The notes: generated from the letters alone by a model not told the origin. Positions 35,922 through 45,171 are shown, counted from the first letter of the stretch. The stretch is 64,000 nt of DNA from Paraburkholderia sp. BL10I2N1 (GCF_004361815.1 NZ_SNWA01000002.1:1612001-1676000), one strand, 5' to 3'. Numbers and translations are program-made.

Positions 35922-37121
35922 TCAGACCACCACCGGCACTTCAGTGGCCGGCGGCGTATTGCGGCTGCGTCGGCAGCGAATCAGGCCGTCGATCATCACC
36001 ATGCCGATGCCGGGCACGTCGCCCAGTTGCACGCTTTCCAGCAGCGTACTGCCCGCTGTGTGCTGCGCGCGGTCCATGAATACCAGATCAGCGGGACGCC
36101 CCGTTTCGATCAACCCCTGGCGCAGATTGCGTTGACGCGCCGTATTCCCCGTCGCGAAGCAGAAGGCGATTTCAGCGGGCACGTCGGCAAGGCTCGAGAT
36201 CAACGCGATCATCCGCAGAATGCCAAGCGGCTGCACACCGGAGCCAGCCGGGCTATCTGTGCCGAGGATGATCCGATGCGGACATTTGAGTTCGATCGCG
36301 TGACGCGCGGTCAAGAGCGCAATGCGCTCATTGCCGTTGTGGACGATTTCGAGCGCGCGGGTGGACTGCTCGCACAAATCGCAGACATGTTTGTACGGCA
36401 GCGATGTATGGCCGCCGTTGATATGGCCGATGACATCGGCATCGGCGGCGAGCACAACGTCCTTGTCGATCAATCCTGAACCGGGGATCGACGGGCCGCC
36501 TGTGTGTATCGTGCTCTGGATGCCGTACTTGCGCGCCCAGGCGACCATCTGGCCAGCTTCCTCGCCAGCTTTCACGCTTCCCAGCCCGACTTCGCCCAGC
36601 AGTTTGACGCCAGCGTCGGCCAGTTCCTTGAAGTCGGACTCGACCATGCCTTTCTCGATCACCGGTGCGCCGGCCAGCACCTTCACGCCGCCACCAACGC
36701 CCGCACCACGCATTCCTTCGAACGAACGCTGTGCGGTGATCGCAAGCGCCTTCACGCCGATCACGTCTTTCGGGCGGCCCGGCAGATGCACTTCGCCGGC
36801 GGAGATCATCGTCGTCACGCCGCCGTTCAGATTCGATTCAATCCAGCCCATCTGATTCTGACGCGGCGTCCAGTCGCCGAATACGGGATGCACGTGGGAA
36901 TCGATGAGCCCAGGCGCGACCGTCGTGCCCTTGCAATCGATCGTCGTGCGCGCGCCTTCAGGGTCGCAGTCCTTCTCCCTGCCCACCGCGACGATCACGC
37001 CATCGTCGATCACGATCGTGTCTGCATCGAGAATCGGCTTGTCGATATCGCCCGATAACAGCAGGCCGATGTTCTTGACCACGACCTTCCCCGAAGTGCC
37101 CGTCAACGTCTCTGCTGCCAT
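35922..37121 (-). CDS. ena: Enamidase-like amidohydrolase
   Basis: A 399-residue amidohydrolase closely resembling Eubacterium barkeri enamidase as I know it: VVKNIGLLLSGDI, PRQNQMGWIESNLNGGVTTM, GRPKDVIGVKALAIT and a C-terminal SRNTPPA are shared features. Predicted metal ligands are H76 and H78 (DSHVH), E177 (GEVGLG, a glutamate where relatives have carboxylated lysine), H206, H233 and D289 (GTDSPAG). Enamidase hydrolyses 1,4,5,6-tetrahydro-6-oxonicotinate to 2-formylglutarate and ammonia. AAGGAG precedes the ATG by 6 bases. It lies between the ABC transporter and the hydroxylase genes in the operon. Confidence 0.85.
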   Translation of the reverse strand: MAAETLTGTSGKVVVKNIGLLLSGDIDKPILDADTIVIDDGVIVAVGREKDCDPEGARTTIDCKGTTVAPGLIDSHVHPVFGDWTPRQNQMGWIESNLNGGVTTMISAGEVHLPGRPKDVIGVKALAITAQRSFEGMRGAGVGGGVKVLAGAPVIEKGMVESDFKELADAGVKLLGEVGLGSVKAGEEAGQMVAWARKYGIQSTIHTGGPSIPGSGLIDKDVVLAADADVIGHINGGHTSLPYKHVCDLCEQSTRALEIVHNGNERIALLTARHAIELKCPHRIILGTDSPAGSGVQPLGILRMIALISSLADVPAEIAFCFATGNTARQRNLRQGLIETGRPADLVFMDRAQHTAGSTLLESVQLGDVPGIGMVMIDGLIRCRRSRNTPPATEVPVVV

Positions 37122-37184
37122 CTGCTTCTCCTTTCGCCACGTTCGCTATGACAGTGCGGTGCGCCAGTTTCCGCTCCGCAGGCA

Positions 37185-37898
37185 TCAAACGCTCAGATAC
37201 GCGCGCCTGACTGTTTCGTTCTTCGCGAGTTCGCCGATCGTGCCGCTAAAGCGGATCTGCCCTTTTTCAAGAACATACGCACGATCGCTAACCAGTTCGG
37301 CAAAGTGCAGGTTCTGTTCCGACAGCAGGATCGACAGCCCCTCGCGCTTCAGTTCGAGAATCATGTTCGCCATCTGTTCGACGATCACCGGCGCGACGCC
37401 CTCCGACGGTTCATCGAGTAGCACGAGATGTGGATTGCCCATCAACGTGCGCGATACGGTCAACATCTGCTGCTCGCCGCCGCTCATCTGCCCACCCGGA
37501 CGCTTCGGCATTTCGCCGAGATTGGGAAAGAGGCGGAACAGCTTGTCAGGGGTCCATTGCGGCGCACCCTCGCGCGGCGGCTGGCGACCGGCATCGAGGT
37601 TTTCCATCACGGTGAGATCGGCGAACACGCGCCGGTCTTCCGGCACGAAGCCCATGCCCATCCGCGCGATACGGTATGGCGGTAACGCAGTGATGTCCGT
37701 GCCGCGAAAGCACACCTCGCCCTGTTTGCGCGGCAAGAGGCCCATGACGGCTTTCATCGTCGTCGACTTGCCCGCGCCGTTGCGCCCCATCAGCGCAACC
37801 ACTTCGCCTCGGCCGACTTCAAGCCCGACATCGAACAGGATGTGGGCGCGGCCATAGAACGCGTTGAGGCCGGACACCTTGAGCATCGGCTCGCTCAT
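37185..37898 (-). CDS. livF: Branched-chain-type ABC transporter ATPase (LivF)
   Basis: A 237-residue ABC ATPase with Walker A MGRNGAGKST, signature MSGGEQQML and Walker B LVLLDEPSEG. The ATG overlaps the livG-type stop (ATGA). GGGAGC lies 6 bases upstream. Together with LivG, LivHM and LivK it forms a complete importer of the hydrophobic amino acid type, here embedded in a catabolic operon. Confidence 0.95.
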   Translation of the reverse strand: MSEPMLKVSGLNAFYGRAHILFDVGLEVGRGEVVALMGRNGAGKSTTMKAVMGLLPRKQGEVCFRGTDITALPPYRIARMGMGFVPEDRRVFADLTVMENLDAGRQPPREGAPQWTPDKLFRLFPNLGEMPKRPGGQMSGGEQQMLTVSRTLMGNPHLVLLDEPSEGVAPVIVEQMANMILELKREGLSILLSEQNLHFAELVSDRAYVLEKGQIRFSGTIGELAKNETVRRAYLSV

Positions 37899-38692
37899 TG
37901 CAGCGCTCCCTGTGAATCCGTACCGGCAAGCGGCGCGCGAGGCTGGAACGTCTTGCCGGTGCCGAAATACACTTCCTGCACGCGTGCATCGTTGCGGATC
38001 GCTTCCCCACTGCCTTCGGCGATCAGCTTGCCGCGTGCGAGCACGATCATGCGGTCGGCGTAAGCGAATACGACATCCATGCTGTGTTCCGTGAAAAGCA
38101 CGCCAATCTGCCGTTCGGTGACGAGACGTCTGGTGAGCGCCATCAGGTCGTGACGCTCCTTCGGCGCCATGCCTGCAGTCGGCTCATCCATCAGCAGCAG
38201 CTTCGGACGGTTGGCCAGCGCAATCGCCAGCTCGATGCGTTTGACGTCGCCATACGCCAGCACGCCACACGCGCGGTGCGCGTCAGCGGCCATGCCGACC
38301 TGTTCGAGCAGACTCATCGCCTCGTCCGCATACCAGGACGAGGTCGCTTTCCAGAGACCAAACAGCTTGCGCTCGCGCGAAACCAGCGCCATCTGCACGT
38401 TTTCCAGCACGGTCATCGAATTGAACGTCGCGGCAATCTGGAACGTGCGGCCAACGCCCAACCGCCAGATATCGCGCGGACGACGTCCGACGAGTTCGTG
38501 CCCGTCGAATACGATCGAACCCGACGACGGGCGCAACTGCCCGTTGACCATGTTGAAGCAGGTCGACTTGCCCGCGCCGTTCGGCCCAAGCAAGGCGAGC
38601 AGCTGACCGGCTTCGAGATCGAACGACACGCCGTCGACGGCCTTGAGGCCGCCAAACGACTTCGACAGCCCGGACACGCGCAACAGGCTCAT
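37895..38692 (-). CDS. livG: Branched-chain-type ABC transporter ATPase (LivG)
   Basis: A 265-residue ABC ATPase: Walker A LGPNGAGKST, an atypical signature LAYGDVKRIELA in place of LSGGQ as is normal for LivG, and Walker B LLMDEPTAGM. The C-terminal VQEVYFG extension is typical of this branch. It overlaps its neighbours on both sides by four bases (ATGA), so livHM-livG-livF are translationally coupled. Confidence 0.95.
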   Translation of the reverse strand: MSLLRVSGLSKSFGGLKAVDGVSFDLEAGQLLALLGPNGAGKSTCFNMVNGQLRPSSGSIVFDGHELVGRRPRDIWRLGVGRTFQIAATFNSMTVLENVQMALVSRERKLFGLWKATSSWYADEAMSLLEQVGMAADAHRACGVLAYGDVKRIELAIALANRPKLLLMDEPTAGMAPKERHDLMALTRRLVTERQIGVLFTEHSMDVVFAYADRMIVLARGKLIAEGSGEAIRNDARVQEVYFGTGKTFQPRAPLAGTDSQGALQ

Positions 38693-40629
38693 AGGCCCTC
38701 CTTCACCGCGGCGCCCGGCGCGCGGGTGCTGGCATCGCCATTTTTGGTGGTGACGTCGTCATCGCCGAAGCGGTCGCGGATAAACCCGACGATGCCTTGC
38801 GGAAACGCGATGACGAGCAGCAGGATCGCCAGGCCGAGCAGCGCCTGCCAGTAGTCGGTCTGACGCGCGACCGTATCCTGCAGCCAAGTGAACACCGCAG
38901 CGCCGACAATCGGGCCGGTCAGCGTCTGCAGACCGCCGAGCAACACCATCACGAGACCATCGACAGAGCGGCTCACACTGATCACCTCAGGCGAAATCGT
39001 GCCTTTCGAAAACGCGTACAGCGAGCCAGCGAGCCCGCAAAACAGCGAGGCAATGACAAATGCCGCCCATTGCACCCGCTTGACGTCGATACCGATCGCC
39101 TCGGCCCGCAGCACCGAATCGCGCGACGCGCGCATCGCATAACCCAGCGGCGAGAACAGCATTTTGCGCAGTAGCCACACGCCGATCACAGCACACACCA
39201 GCGTCAGGTAGTAATACGCAACGGGCGACGAAAGCCAGGTCGATGGCCATAGTCCAAGAATGCCGTTACTGCCGCCGGTGACGTCATCCCACTGGAACAC
39301 GACGGACCACACGATCTGCGCGAACGCGAGCGTCAGCATCGCGAGATAGACGCCGGAGAGCCGCACGCAAAACCAGCCGAACACGAGCGCGCCGACCACC
39401 GCAAGCAGCGGTCCGAGCAGCAATGCGGCTTCCATCGGCAGATCAAGGACCTTAAGAAAGAGCGCAGCGCCATACGCGCCGAGCCCAAAGTACGCGGCAT
39501 GCCCGAACGAATGCATGCCGCCCGGCCCCATGATGAAATGCAGGCTCGTCGCAAACAGCACCGCGATCAGGATTTCGACAAGCAGCACGGGCATATACGG
39601 AAACGCGTTCGCGGCGAGCGGTGCAAGTGCAAGCACGAGCAGCGCAACAACCGCCAGCACCCGCAAGCGCTTGCCTGCTGGCCGCAGCGGAGCTTCCGGT
39701 GCGGCCATCGCGCGTACCGCGGCAGTGGCGCGACCCAGCAGTCCCCAGGGCCGCACGACGAGCACCACGGCCATCACGACGAATTCGGCAACCAGCGTGA
39801 ACTTGCTCAACGAAAGATCGATGCCGCCAATCGACACGTTGCCGATGCCGATACAAAGCGCCTTGATTTCAGCGATCAGCAACGCGGCGACAAACGCGCC
39901 AGGGATCGAACCCATCCCGCCGACCACCACGACCACGAACGCATTGCCGATCGTCTCCAGATCCAGCGACAGGTTCGCCGACATGCGCGGCACCTGCAGC
40001 GCGCCACCCAGTCCGGCCAGAAACGCGCCGACAAAAAAGACGCCGGTGAACAGCCACGCCTGATTGATACCGAGCGCGCCGAGTATCTCGCGATCCTGGG
40101 TGGCGGCGCGCACGAGCGTGCCCCAGCGCGTGCGCGTCAACGCATACCAGAGGACCAGCAGCACGAGCGGTCCGATGACCATCAGCACGATGTCGTAGGT
40201 GGGCAGTGGATGGCCGAGCAGATCGACCGCGCCGGCGAGATGCGGCGCGCGCGGGCCGAACAGATCCTGCGGCCCCCAGATCCATAGCGCCGCGTCGCGA
40301 AAGATCAGCACGAGCGCGAACGTCGCGAGGAGATTGAACAACTCCGGTGCCTGATAGATGCGCCTTAGCACGATCATCTCGACAAGGGCGCCCAGCACCG
40401 CCACTACCAGCGCGGCCGCAAGCACGGAAAACCAGAAGCCCCCCGCCGTCGCCCCAAAGCGGCTGGCGATGCTGTACGCAACGTAAGTGCCGATCATGTA
40501 GAGCGAGCCATGCGCGAAGTTGACGATGCGCGTCACACCGAAAATCAGCGACAGCCCGGCCGCGACGAGAAAGAGCGCTGACGCATCGGCCAGTCCGTTG
40601 ACGAGTTGTACCAGCAGATTCGAAAGCAT
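38689..40629 (-). CDS. livHM: Fused LivH-LivM ABC permease
   Basis: A 646-residue fusion of both branched-chain-type permeases. The LivH-like half begins LSNLLVQLVNGLADASALFL and has GVTRIVNFAHGSLYM. After a hinge at about 310-330 the LivM-like half has MGPGGMHSFGHAAYFGLGAY and SPLGYAMRASRDS. The two are usually separate genes; fusions occur in Burkholderiales. The start at 40629 has GAGGG 6 bases upstream. The permease should import the substrate recognised by the LivK-like protein at 30.4 kb. Confidence 0.93.
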   Translation of the reverse strand: MLSNLLVQLVNGLADASALFLVAAGLSLIFGVTRIVNFAHGSLYMIGTYVAYSIASRFGATAGGFWFSVLAAALVVAVLGALVEMIVLRRIYQAPELFNLLATFALVLIFRDAALWIWGPQDLFGPRAPHLAGAVDLLGHPLPTYDIVLMVIGPLVLLVLWYALTRTRWGTLVRAATQDREILGALGINQAWLFTGVFFVGAFLAGLGGALQVPRMSANLSLDLETIGNAFVVVVVGGMGSIPGAFVAALLIAEIKALCIGIGNVSIGGIDLSLSKFTLVAEFVVMAVVLVVRPWGLLGRATAAVRAMAAPEAPLRPAGKRLRVLAVVALLVLALAPLAANAFPYMPVLLVEILIAVLFATSLHFIMGPGGMHSFGHAAYFGLGAYGAALFLKVLDLPMEAALLLGPLLAVVGALVFGWFCVRLSGVYLAMLTLAFAQIVWSVVFQWDDVTGGSNGILGLWPSTWLSSPVAYYYLTLVCAVIGVWLLRKMLFSPLGYAMRASRDSVLRAEAIGIDVKRVQWAAFVIASLFCGLAGSLYAFSKGTISPEVISVSRSVDGLVMVLLGGLQTLTGPIVGAAVFTWLQDTVARQTDYWQALLGLAILLLVIAFPQGIVGFIRDRFGDDDVTTKNGDASTRAPGAAVKEGL

Positions 40630-40702
40630 CGTTGCCCTCAGCGGCTTGCGATCCGGCGCATCGAAAAAGCTGCGCCCCCTCACACGCTATCAGCGAATTA
40701 AT

Positions 40703-41287
40703 TCAGCGCAAACCGTCTTCGCCCTTGATCTCGCTGGCCTGCAATCCGCCGATACGCGGCAGCGGCCGGCCCGACGCCGTGACCGCAACGGCCACGACGA
40801 TCTCATTCGCACGCGGCGCATCGGAGACGCGTGCTTCGATCGCGTCGAAATGGCTGCGCACATAGGCGGCGTCCTTGTGGCCAAGCGGCACGTCGATTGC
40901 GGTGCCAAGCGTGCCGATCTTTTTCGCTGACGGCACCAACGCCGCGCCCTTTTCGACGGCGACCCGCAGCGGCGCGCCGAGCTTCGGATGAAGGATGGCG
41001 GCGGCATGCTCGAGTTCGCCCGCTTCGCCGACAATCGCCGCCTTGCCATAACTCTGGGCATCGCCCGGCGCAATGCCAAGCGCTTCGACGCACTTAGTGC
41101 CAAGGAGGCCGCCGAGTTCTTCGCCGGCTTCGATCAGCGCGTCGAGTTTCGCCTCATAGCGTCCCGCATAGGGATTCTCGATCACGGCAATCGCTACTGC
41201 ACGCCGGACCGGCGGTTCGATTGTCTGACCCATTTCAATGCGCGTTTCATCGACCTGCACAACCAGCTTGCGAAGCTTGACTGTCAT
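40703..41287 (-). CDS. DUF1185 (AA_synth) family protein, copy 2
   Basis: A 194-residue soluble protein of the family PF06684, annotated as amino acid synthesis without a proven reaction. Conserved blocks shared with the neighbouring copy are NPYAGRYE, YGKAAIVGEAGELEHAAA, DVPLGHKDAAYVRSHFDAIE and a C-terminal GEDGLR. The ATG at 41287 follows GGAGAGAGAG. In this operon it may act on an intermediate of pyridine ring breakdown, perhaps a formyl dicarboxylate, but that is inference from context only. Confidence 0.87.
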   Translation of the reverse strand: MTVKLRKLVVQVDETRIEMGQTIEPPVRRAVAIAVIENPYAGRYEAKLDALIEAGEELGGLLGTKCVEALGIAPGDAQSYGKAAIVGEAGELEHAAAILHPKLGAPLRVAVEKGAALVPSAKKIGTLGTAIDVPLGHKDAAYVRSHFDAIEARVSDAPRANEIVVAVAVTASGRPLPRIGGLQASEIKGEDGLR

Positions 41288-41353
41288 CTCTCTCTCCGTC
41301 ATCACCACATTTGTCCCGATGTGCGTCTGAATCGCCAAAGCCGCCCGGCCCGC

Positions 41354-41944
41354 TTAACGCAGACCGTCCTTGCCGACGATCGCTTCCTTTGCGAGCCCAC
41401 CGACGCGCGCATGCACGCGCTGCCCCGTACTCATCGCGAGGATATACACCACTTCATTCGCTGTCGGAGATCCGGGCACGCGCACTTCGATTGCGTCGAA
41501 ATGGCTGCGCACGTAGCTTGCGTTGACATGCGTCAGCGGCACATCGAGCGCGCCGGATGGCGGGCCGACCTTCTTGGTCGACGGCACGATCGCGTTGGTC
41601 GGTACCCCATTCTTTTCCAGCAGTTCACGCATCGCATAGCCGCCGGGCACGTGCCACAGCGCGCCGTGTTCCAGCTCTCCCGCCGAGCCGACGATGGCTC
41701 CTTTGCCGTAGCCTTCGATCGCCGCGTGCGGCACGTTCATCGCCGCGAGTAGCCGTTGCGCGAGATCGACGCCGATCGGCTTGAGCGCTTCCATGGCATG
41801 CTGGATCTCCGGTTCGTAGCGACCGGCGAACGGGTTGGTCATCACCGCGGCAATCGCACCGCGCCGCAGCGGTTGCGCGGGCGCGGGCCCGAACTCGTGA
41901 AAAATGTCTTCGACGTGCGTCAGCACGCGGCGTATTTCGAACAC
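41354..41944 (-). CDS. DUF1185 (AA_synth) family protein, copy 1
   Basis: A 196-residue paralogue of the next gene: NPFAGRYEPEI, YGKGAIVGSAGELEHGAL, DVPLTHVNASYVRSHFDAIE and GKDGLR align block for block. The start is a GTG at 41944 with GGAGG 4 bases upstream. It overlaps the end of the UPF0280 gene by 25 bases, a sign of tight coupling. Two different members side by side suggest a heteromeric enzyme or two sequential steps; the reaction is unknown. Confidence 0.87.
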   Translation of the reverse strand: MFEIRRVLTHVEDIFHEFGPAPAQPLRRGAIAAVMTNPFAGRYEPEIQHAMEALKPIGVDLAQRLLAAMNVPHAAIEGYGKGAIVGSAGELEHGALWHVPGGYAMRELLEKNGVPTNAIVPSTKKVGPPSGALDVPLTHVNASYVRSHFDAIEVRVPGSPTANEVVYILAMSTGQRVHARVGGLAKEAIVGKDGLR

Positions 41945-42879
41945 GGAGCCTCCGTCTGTTGATTGATCCGACGCGTGCCGCCTGCGCCCGCTGCGCGCAA
42001 CGTGTCGCCTGGGTGCGTCGTGCCGACGACGCGTGTGCGCCGTTGCAGAAACAGTGCTGCGCCTTCGATCAACCCGAGATCGAAGAGACGCGCCGCTTCC
42101 TCCGCGCCGCGCTCGAGCGCGATATCGATCAACGGTTGGCGTAGCACCGGGACGTCGACAGTGACAGGGATATCGCCCAAATCGCTTTCATCCTTCAGCG
42201 ACGAAGCCGGACGTCGCACGATACCCGCATGATCGACATCGACGGCATTCGCAATCATGGTGGCGGCTGCGTCGGCCTGCGCCGCCGTGGGCGCCAGCAC
42301 GGTTACGCTATCAGCGATGCCAAGACTGAAGCTGCGGCCGCGCCAGCCGCTTGTCGCAACGCCGCGCACCGGCGTGGCGTAGTCTAGCGTGATGTTCGCA
42401 TCCAGTGCATCGACGGCGTCGAGTGGCGTGCCACCGAAGGCGGCGAGATCGCTGAACACACCGACGCGGTAGGACTCGTTCTGCCCCAGATGAAGTGCGA
42501 TGTCGCCGCCGTTATTAATGAACGCACGCCGCACGCCAATTCGCTGGAACGCTTCGATCAGTTCGTCCGCCACGCTGCCTGCGACCGCTGCCATCGGTGT
42601 GATGTAGTGCGCTCGATGTGCATGACACGCCCGCCACATTCTGCGCGCGACGGCCCCCTGGCAAGGATTGTCGGCTTGCGCTGCATCGCCTGCGATCGCG
42701 CGTTTCAATAGCGGCAGTTCCGACACCAGCTCCGCGAGTACCGTCGTAAACCGCTGCCAGCCTGCTTCATGCGCTGCACGGACGGCGGCTGCATCGCCGT
42801 CCGCCGCGACGATCAGGTCGATCGGACCGTGTTGCCAATGCCAGCGCCGGTCGTGGAGTTGCATGCGGGTCGCGTTCAT
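41920..42879 (-). CDS. UPF0280 (ApbE-like fold) protein
   Basis: A 319-residue protein of the UPF0280 family, with ITPMAAVAGSVADELI, FINNGGDIALHL and RGVATSGWRGRSFSLGIADSVTV. The structural superfamily includes ApbE, which attaches FMN covalently to threonine residues. It starts 5 bases after the 6-hydroxynicotinate reductase-like stop and overlaps the next gene. The E. barkeri reductase is reported to contain a covalently bound flavin, so a flavin-attachment role is an attractive inference from context, not shown by sequence. Confidence 0.85.
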   Translation of the reverse strand: MNATRMQLHDRRWHWQHGPIDLIVAADGDAAAVRAAHEAGWQRFTTVLAELVSELPLLKRAIAGDAAQADNPCQGAVARRMWRACHAHRAHYITPMAAVAGSVADELIEAFQRIGVRRAFINNGGDIALHLGQNESYRVGVFSDLAAFGGTPLDAVDALDANITLDYATPVRGVATSGWRGRSFSLGIADSVTVLAPTAAQADAAATMIANAVDVDHAGIVRRPASSLKDESDLGDIPVTVDVPVLRQPLIDIALERGAEEAARLFDLGLIEGAALFLQRRTRVVGTTHPGDTLRAAGAGGTRRINQQTEAPCSKYAAC

Positions 42880-42884
42880 TGCGC

Positions 42885-44498
42885 TTATCCGAGCATCGGC
42901 GGTACGCCGAGCGGCCATGGGTTGTCCGTATGCCGGGCGAGCGTGCGGCGAGCAAGCGGTGCGCCTTCCAGGTGATCCGGCCCGTTCGCCAGCACGCTTT
43001 CCAGCGAGCGGACCGCTTCCATATGACCGCCCAGATCGCGATACGCGTCGACGGTCATCGAAAATTCGATCGGCGCGACGATCGCCGGCGTGGGGACCGT
43101 GCCGAACGAACGGTCGGGCATGCGCGTCACGTCGACCATCACGGTAATGCCCCCGCCTGGCCACACATAGGCTGGCGCTCCGCCGCATGTCACGTTCACC
43201 AGACGCTGCTTGATCGCGCGTGTCAGCAGCACGGGGTTTTCGGTTGCGCCGGCGCGCAGGCTACCGCCCGCGCCGCCGATAAACAGCACCGTGGCAAGCG
43301 ACGGCTCGCAGTTCTCGCCGATGCGCTCTACCGTTCTTTGCACCACGTCCGGCATCGAAGCCAGCTGCGGTACGAGATTCTGGTCGAGTTCATACCACTG
43401 CGCGTGCTCGCCGGTTGTCGACACCATCAACAGACGCATGCCGGGGCGCGCAACTGAAGGATCGAAACCTTCGATGATCGCAAGCGGGTCCTGGATATCC
43501 GTGCCGCCCCAGCCGATGCCGGGATTGGCCACCTGAAAATAGCGGCCCGGCGTCGACTTGCGTCCGCGAATCTTCAGACCGGAACGTGTCATGCCAAGGC
43601 AACGTCCCGCCTGGTGCTCGGTCAGCACACCGGTAATGTGATCGTCGACCACCACGACTTCATCGACGTGACCAAACCATTGTTTCGCGAAGATACCAAT
43701 CGTGGCCGACCCGCAACCGACGCGCATCCGCTTTTCTTCGACTCCGTCCACGACGGGCGCCGCGCCCGCGCGAATGACGAGACTCGCGCCGCCGTCGATG
43801 GTGAATTCGACCGCTTCCTTGTTCCCAAGTGCCTGCATCATGTCGCAGGTCACGCGGCCTTCCTTCTTGCTGCCGCCTGTCAGATGATGCACGCCGCCGA
43901 GGCTCAGCATCTGCGAACCATATTCGGCCGTCGTGACGTGGCCGACAATTTCGCCCTGACAACGCACGTTCGACTGCTCCGGCCCGAGAAAACGATCCGT
44001 GTCGATCTTTACCTTGAAGCTGCAGTAGCTAAAGATGCCTTCCGTGACGACCGTGACCATATCGACGTCGTCGAGCTTCGACGACACGATGAAAGGCGCG
44101 GGCTTGTAGTCAGGATAGGTGGACGATGCGCCCACGCCAGTGACAAAGAGTGCCTGTTCCTTGACAGGATCCTGCGCGCCGGCCGCTGCACCGAATTCGA
44201 CCGCGGGCCCTTCCGTTGCCGAAACCGCGCGCGATACGAACACCACGGGATCGACGCGAATCAGCCGGCCACCTGCGTTCGCATAGCGGTCGCACGCGCC
44301 GGTGCGGCCTTCCGATATCTGACACAACACCGGACAGGCATTGCATTCGATCTTGTTCGACGCCATCCGCTCGCTGCGCGGCGCCGATTTTTCGAGCACG
44401 GTGGGACCAGGCGTCGAGGCCACTTCGCCATCAACCCGCTCCGCACCGAAATCGACCTTCGTATGTTCAGTCATGGTGGTGTTTCCATGCAACGACAT
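42885..44498 (-). CDS. hnr: 6-hydroxynicotinate reductase-like iron-sulfur flavoprotein
   Basis: A 537-residue protein recognised as the 6-hydroxynicotinate reductase family. An N-terminal cluster site CNACPVLCQISEGRTGAC has C52, C55, C59 and C69 (CX2CX3CX9C). Further cysteines at 159, 180, 218, 262, 300, 397 and 438 could hold more Fe-S centres. A segment GSLRAGAT at 412-419 resembles the ApbE flavinylation motif, with T419 as the possible FMN site. The family reduces 6-hydroxynicotinate to 1,4,5,6-tetrahydro-6-oxonicotinate with reduced ferredoxin. It is the first gene of the operon. The ATG at 44498 has AGGA upstream; 44474 is a possible shorter start. Confidence 0.85.
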   Translation of the reverse strand: MSLHGNTTMTEHTKVDFGAERVDGEVASTPGPTVLEKSAPRSERMASNKIECNACPVLCQISEGRTGACDRYANAGGRLIRVDPVVFVSRAVSATEGPAVEFGAAAGAQDPVKEQALFVTGVGASSTYPDYKPAPFIVSSKLDDVDMVTVVTEGIFSYCSFKVKIDTDRFLGPEQSNVRCQGEIVGHVTTAEYGSQMLSLGGVHHLTGGSKKEGRVTCDMMQALGNKEAVEFTIDGGASLVIRAGAAPVVDGVEEKRMRVGCGSATIGIFAKQWFGHVDEVVVVDDHITGVLTEHQAGRCLGMTRSGLKIRGRKSTPGRYFQVANPGIGWGGTDIQDPLAIIEGFDPSVARPGMRLLMVSTTGEHAQWYELDQNLVPQLASMPDVVQRTVERIGENCEPSLATVLFIGGAGGSLRAGATENPVLLTRAIKQRLVNVTCGGAPAYVWPGGGITVMVDVTRMPDRSFGTVPTPAIVAPIEFSMTVDAYRDLGGHMEAVRSLESVLANGPDHLEGAPLARRTLARHTDNPWPLGVPPMLG

Positions 44499-44603
44499 TA
44501 CATTCGGTCCTGCCCGGCTAACGAAATAGCCCCTTTTTCAAGGCACTTTCGTGTGACACGCGACGCTTTTCATTTTGAAAAATGTTGCGGTCACTAACCG
44601 TTC

Positions 44604-44621
44604 GTGTAGTATCCGCTACAC
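44604..44621. promoter_or_regulatory. Palindromic operator between divergent hnr and ferredoxin genes
   Basis: GTGTAGTATCCGCTACAC has perfect 6-bp arms (GTGTAG/CTACAC) spaced by 6 bases. It sits about 106 bases before the hnr start and 119 before the ferredoxin start, well placed to control both. The TetR gene at 46.3 kb is the obvious candidate binder. I saw no second exact copy in the window. Confidence 0.55.
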
Positions 44622-44739
44622 CAAACTTGATTGAAATCTACTCGATCAAAATAGACTGCGCAACGTCTTTTCCCCATCGGCCGTCATGCTGCGGCGCGCC
44701 AATATTCGCCGCGCACTCTCGTGCAGAAGGAGTTTCGCC

Positions 44740-45063
44740 GTGACTCATGTCGTGACAGAAGCGTGCATCCGCTGCCGCTATACCGATTGTGTCGAGGTCT
44801 ATCCGGTCGACTGCTTTCATGCAGGGCCAAACATGCTGGTGATTGATCCGGATGAATGCATCGACTGTGCGGTCTGCGTTGCCGAGTGCCCGATCAATGC
44901 AATTTACGCCGAAGAGGATGTGCCCGTTGCGCAGCAAGCTTTCATTGCGCTGAACGCGGAGCTTGCAGGCGCATTTCCCGTGACCACGAAAGCCGAACCG
45001 CCGCTCGCCGATGCCGAAACGTGGAAGGACGTCACGGACAAGCTGCATCTGCTCGAGCGCTAA
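44740..45063 (+). CDS. fdxA: 7Fe ferredoxin (FdxA type)
   Basis: A 107-residue ferredoxin with C9, C12, C17 and C25 in the first half and the CIDCAVCVAECP block (C40, C43, C46, C50) in the second, as in [3Fe-4S][4Fe-4S] FdxA proteins. A GTG start at 44740 is chosen: AAGGAG lies 7 bases upstream and the family begins THVVTEACIRC. It is divergent from the reductase gene and directly precedes a ferredoxin reductase gene, so it probably delivers electrons to the 6-hydroxynicotinate reductase-like enzyme. Confidence 0.93.
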   Translation: MTHVVTEACIRCRYTDCVEVYPVDCFHAGPNMLVIDPDECIDCAVCVAECPINAIYAEEDVPVAQQAFIALNAELAGAFPVTTKAEPPLADAETWKDVTDKLHLLER

Positions 45064-45171
45064 GCCGCCGCTTGTGTCGACTTCGCCCTTTTCTGGCAGT
45101 TGCGCGCCGCGGACGCGCGCTGCACGTCGTTCCGTCGTTGTTCCGCACTCTACCGATTGCAGGAGAAACCC

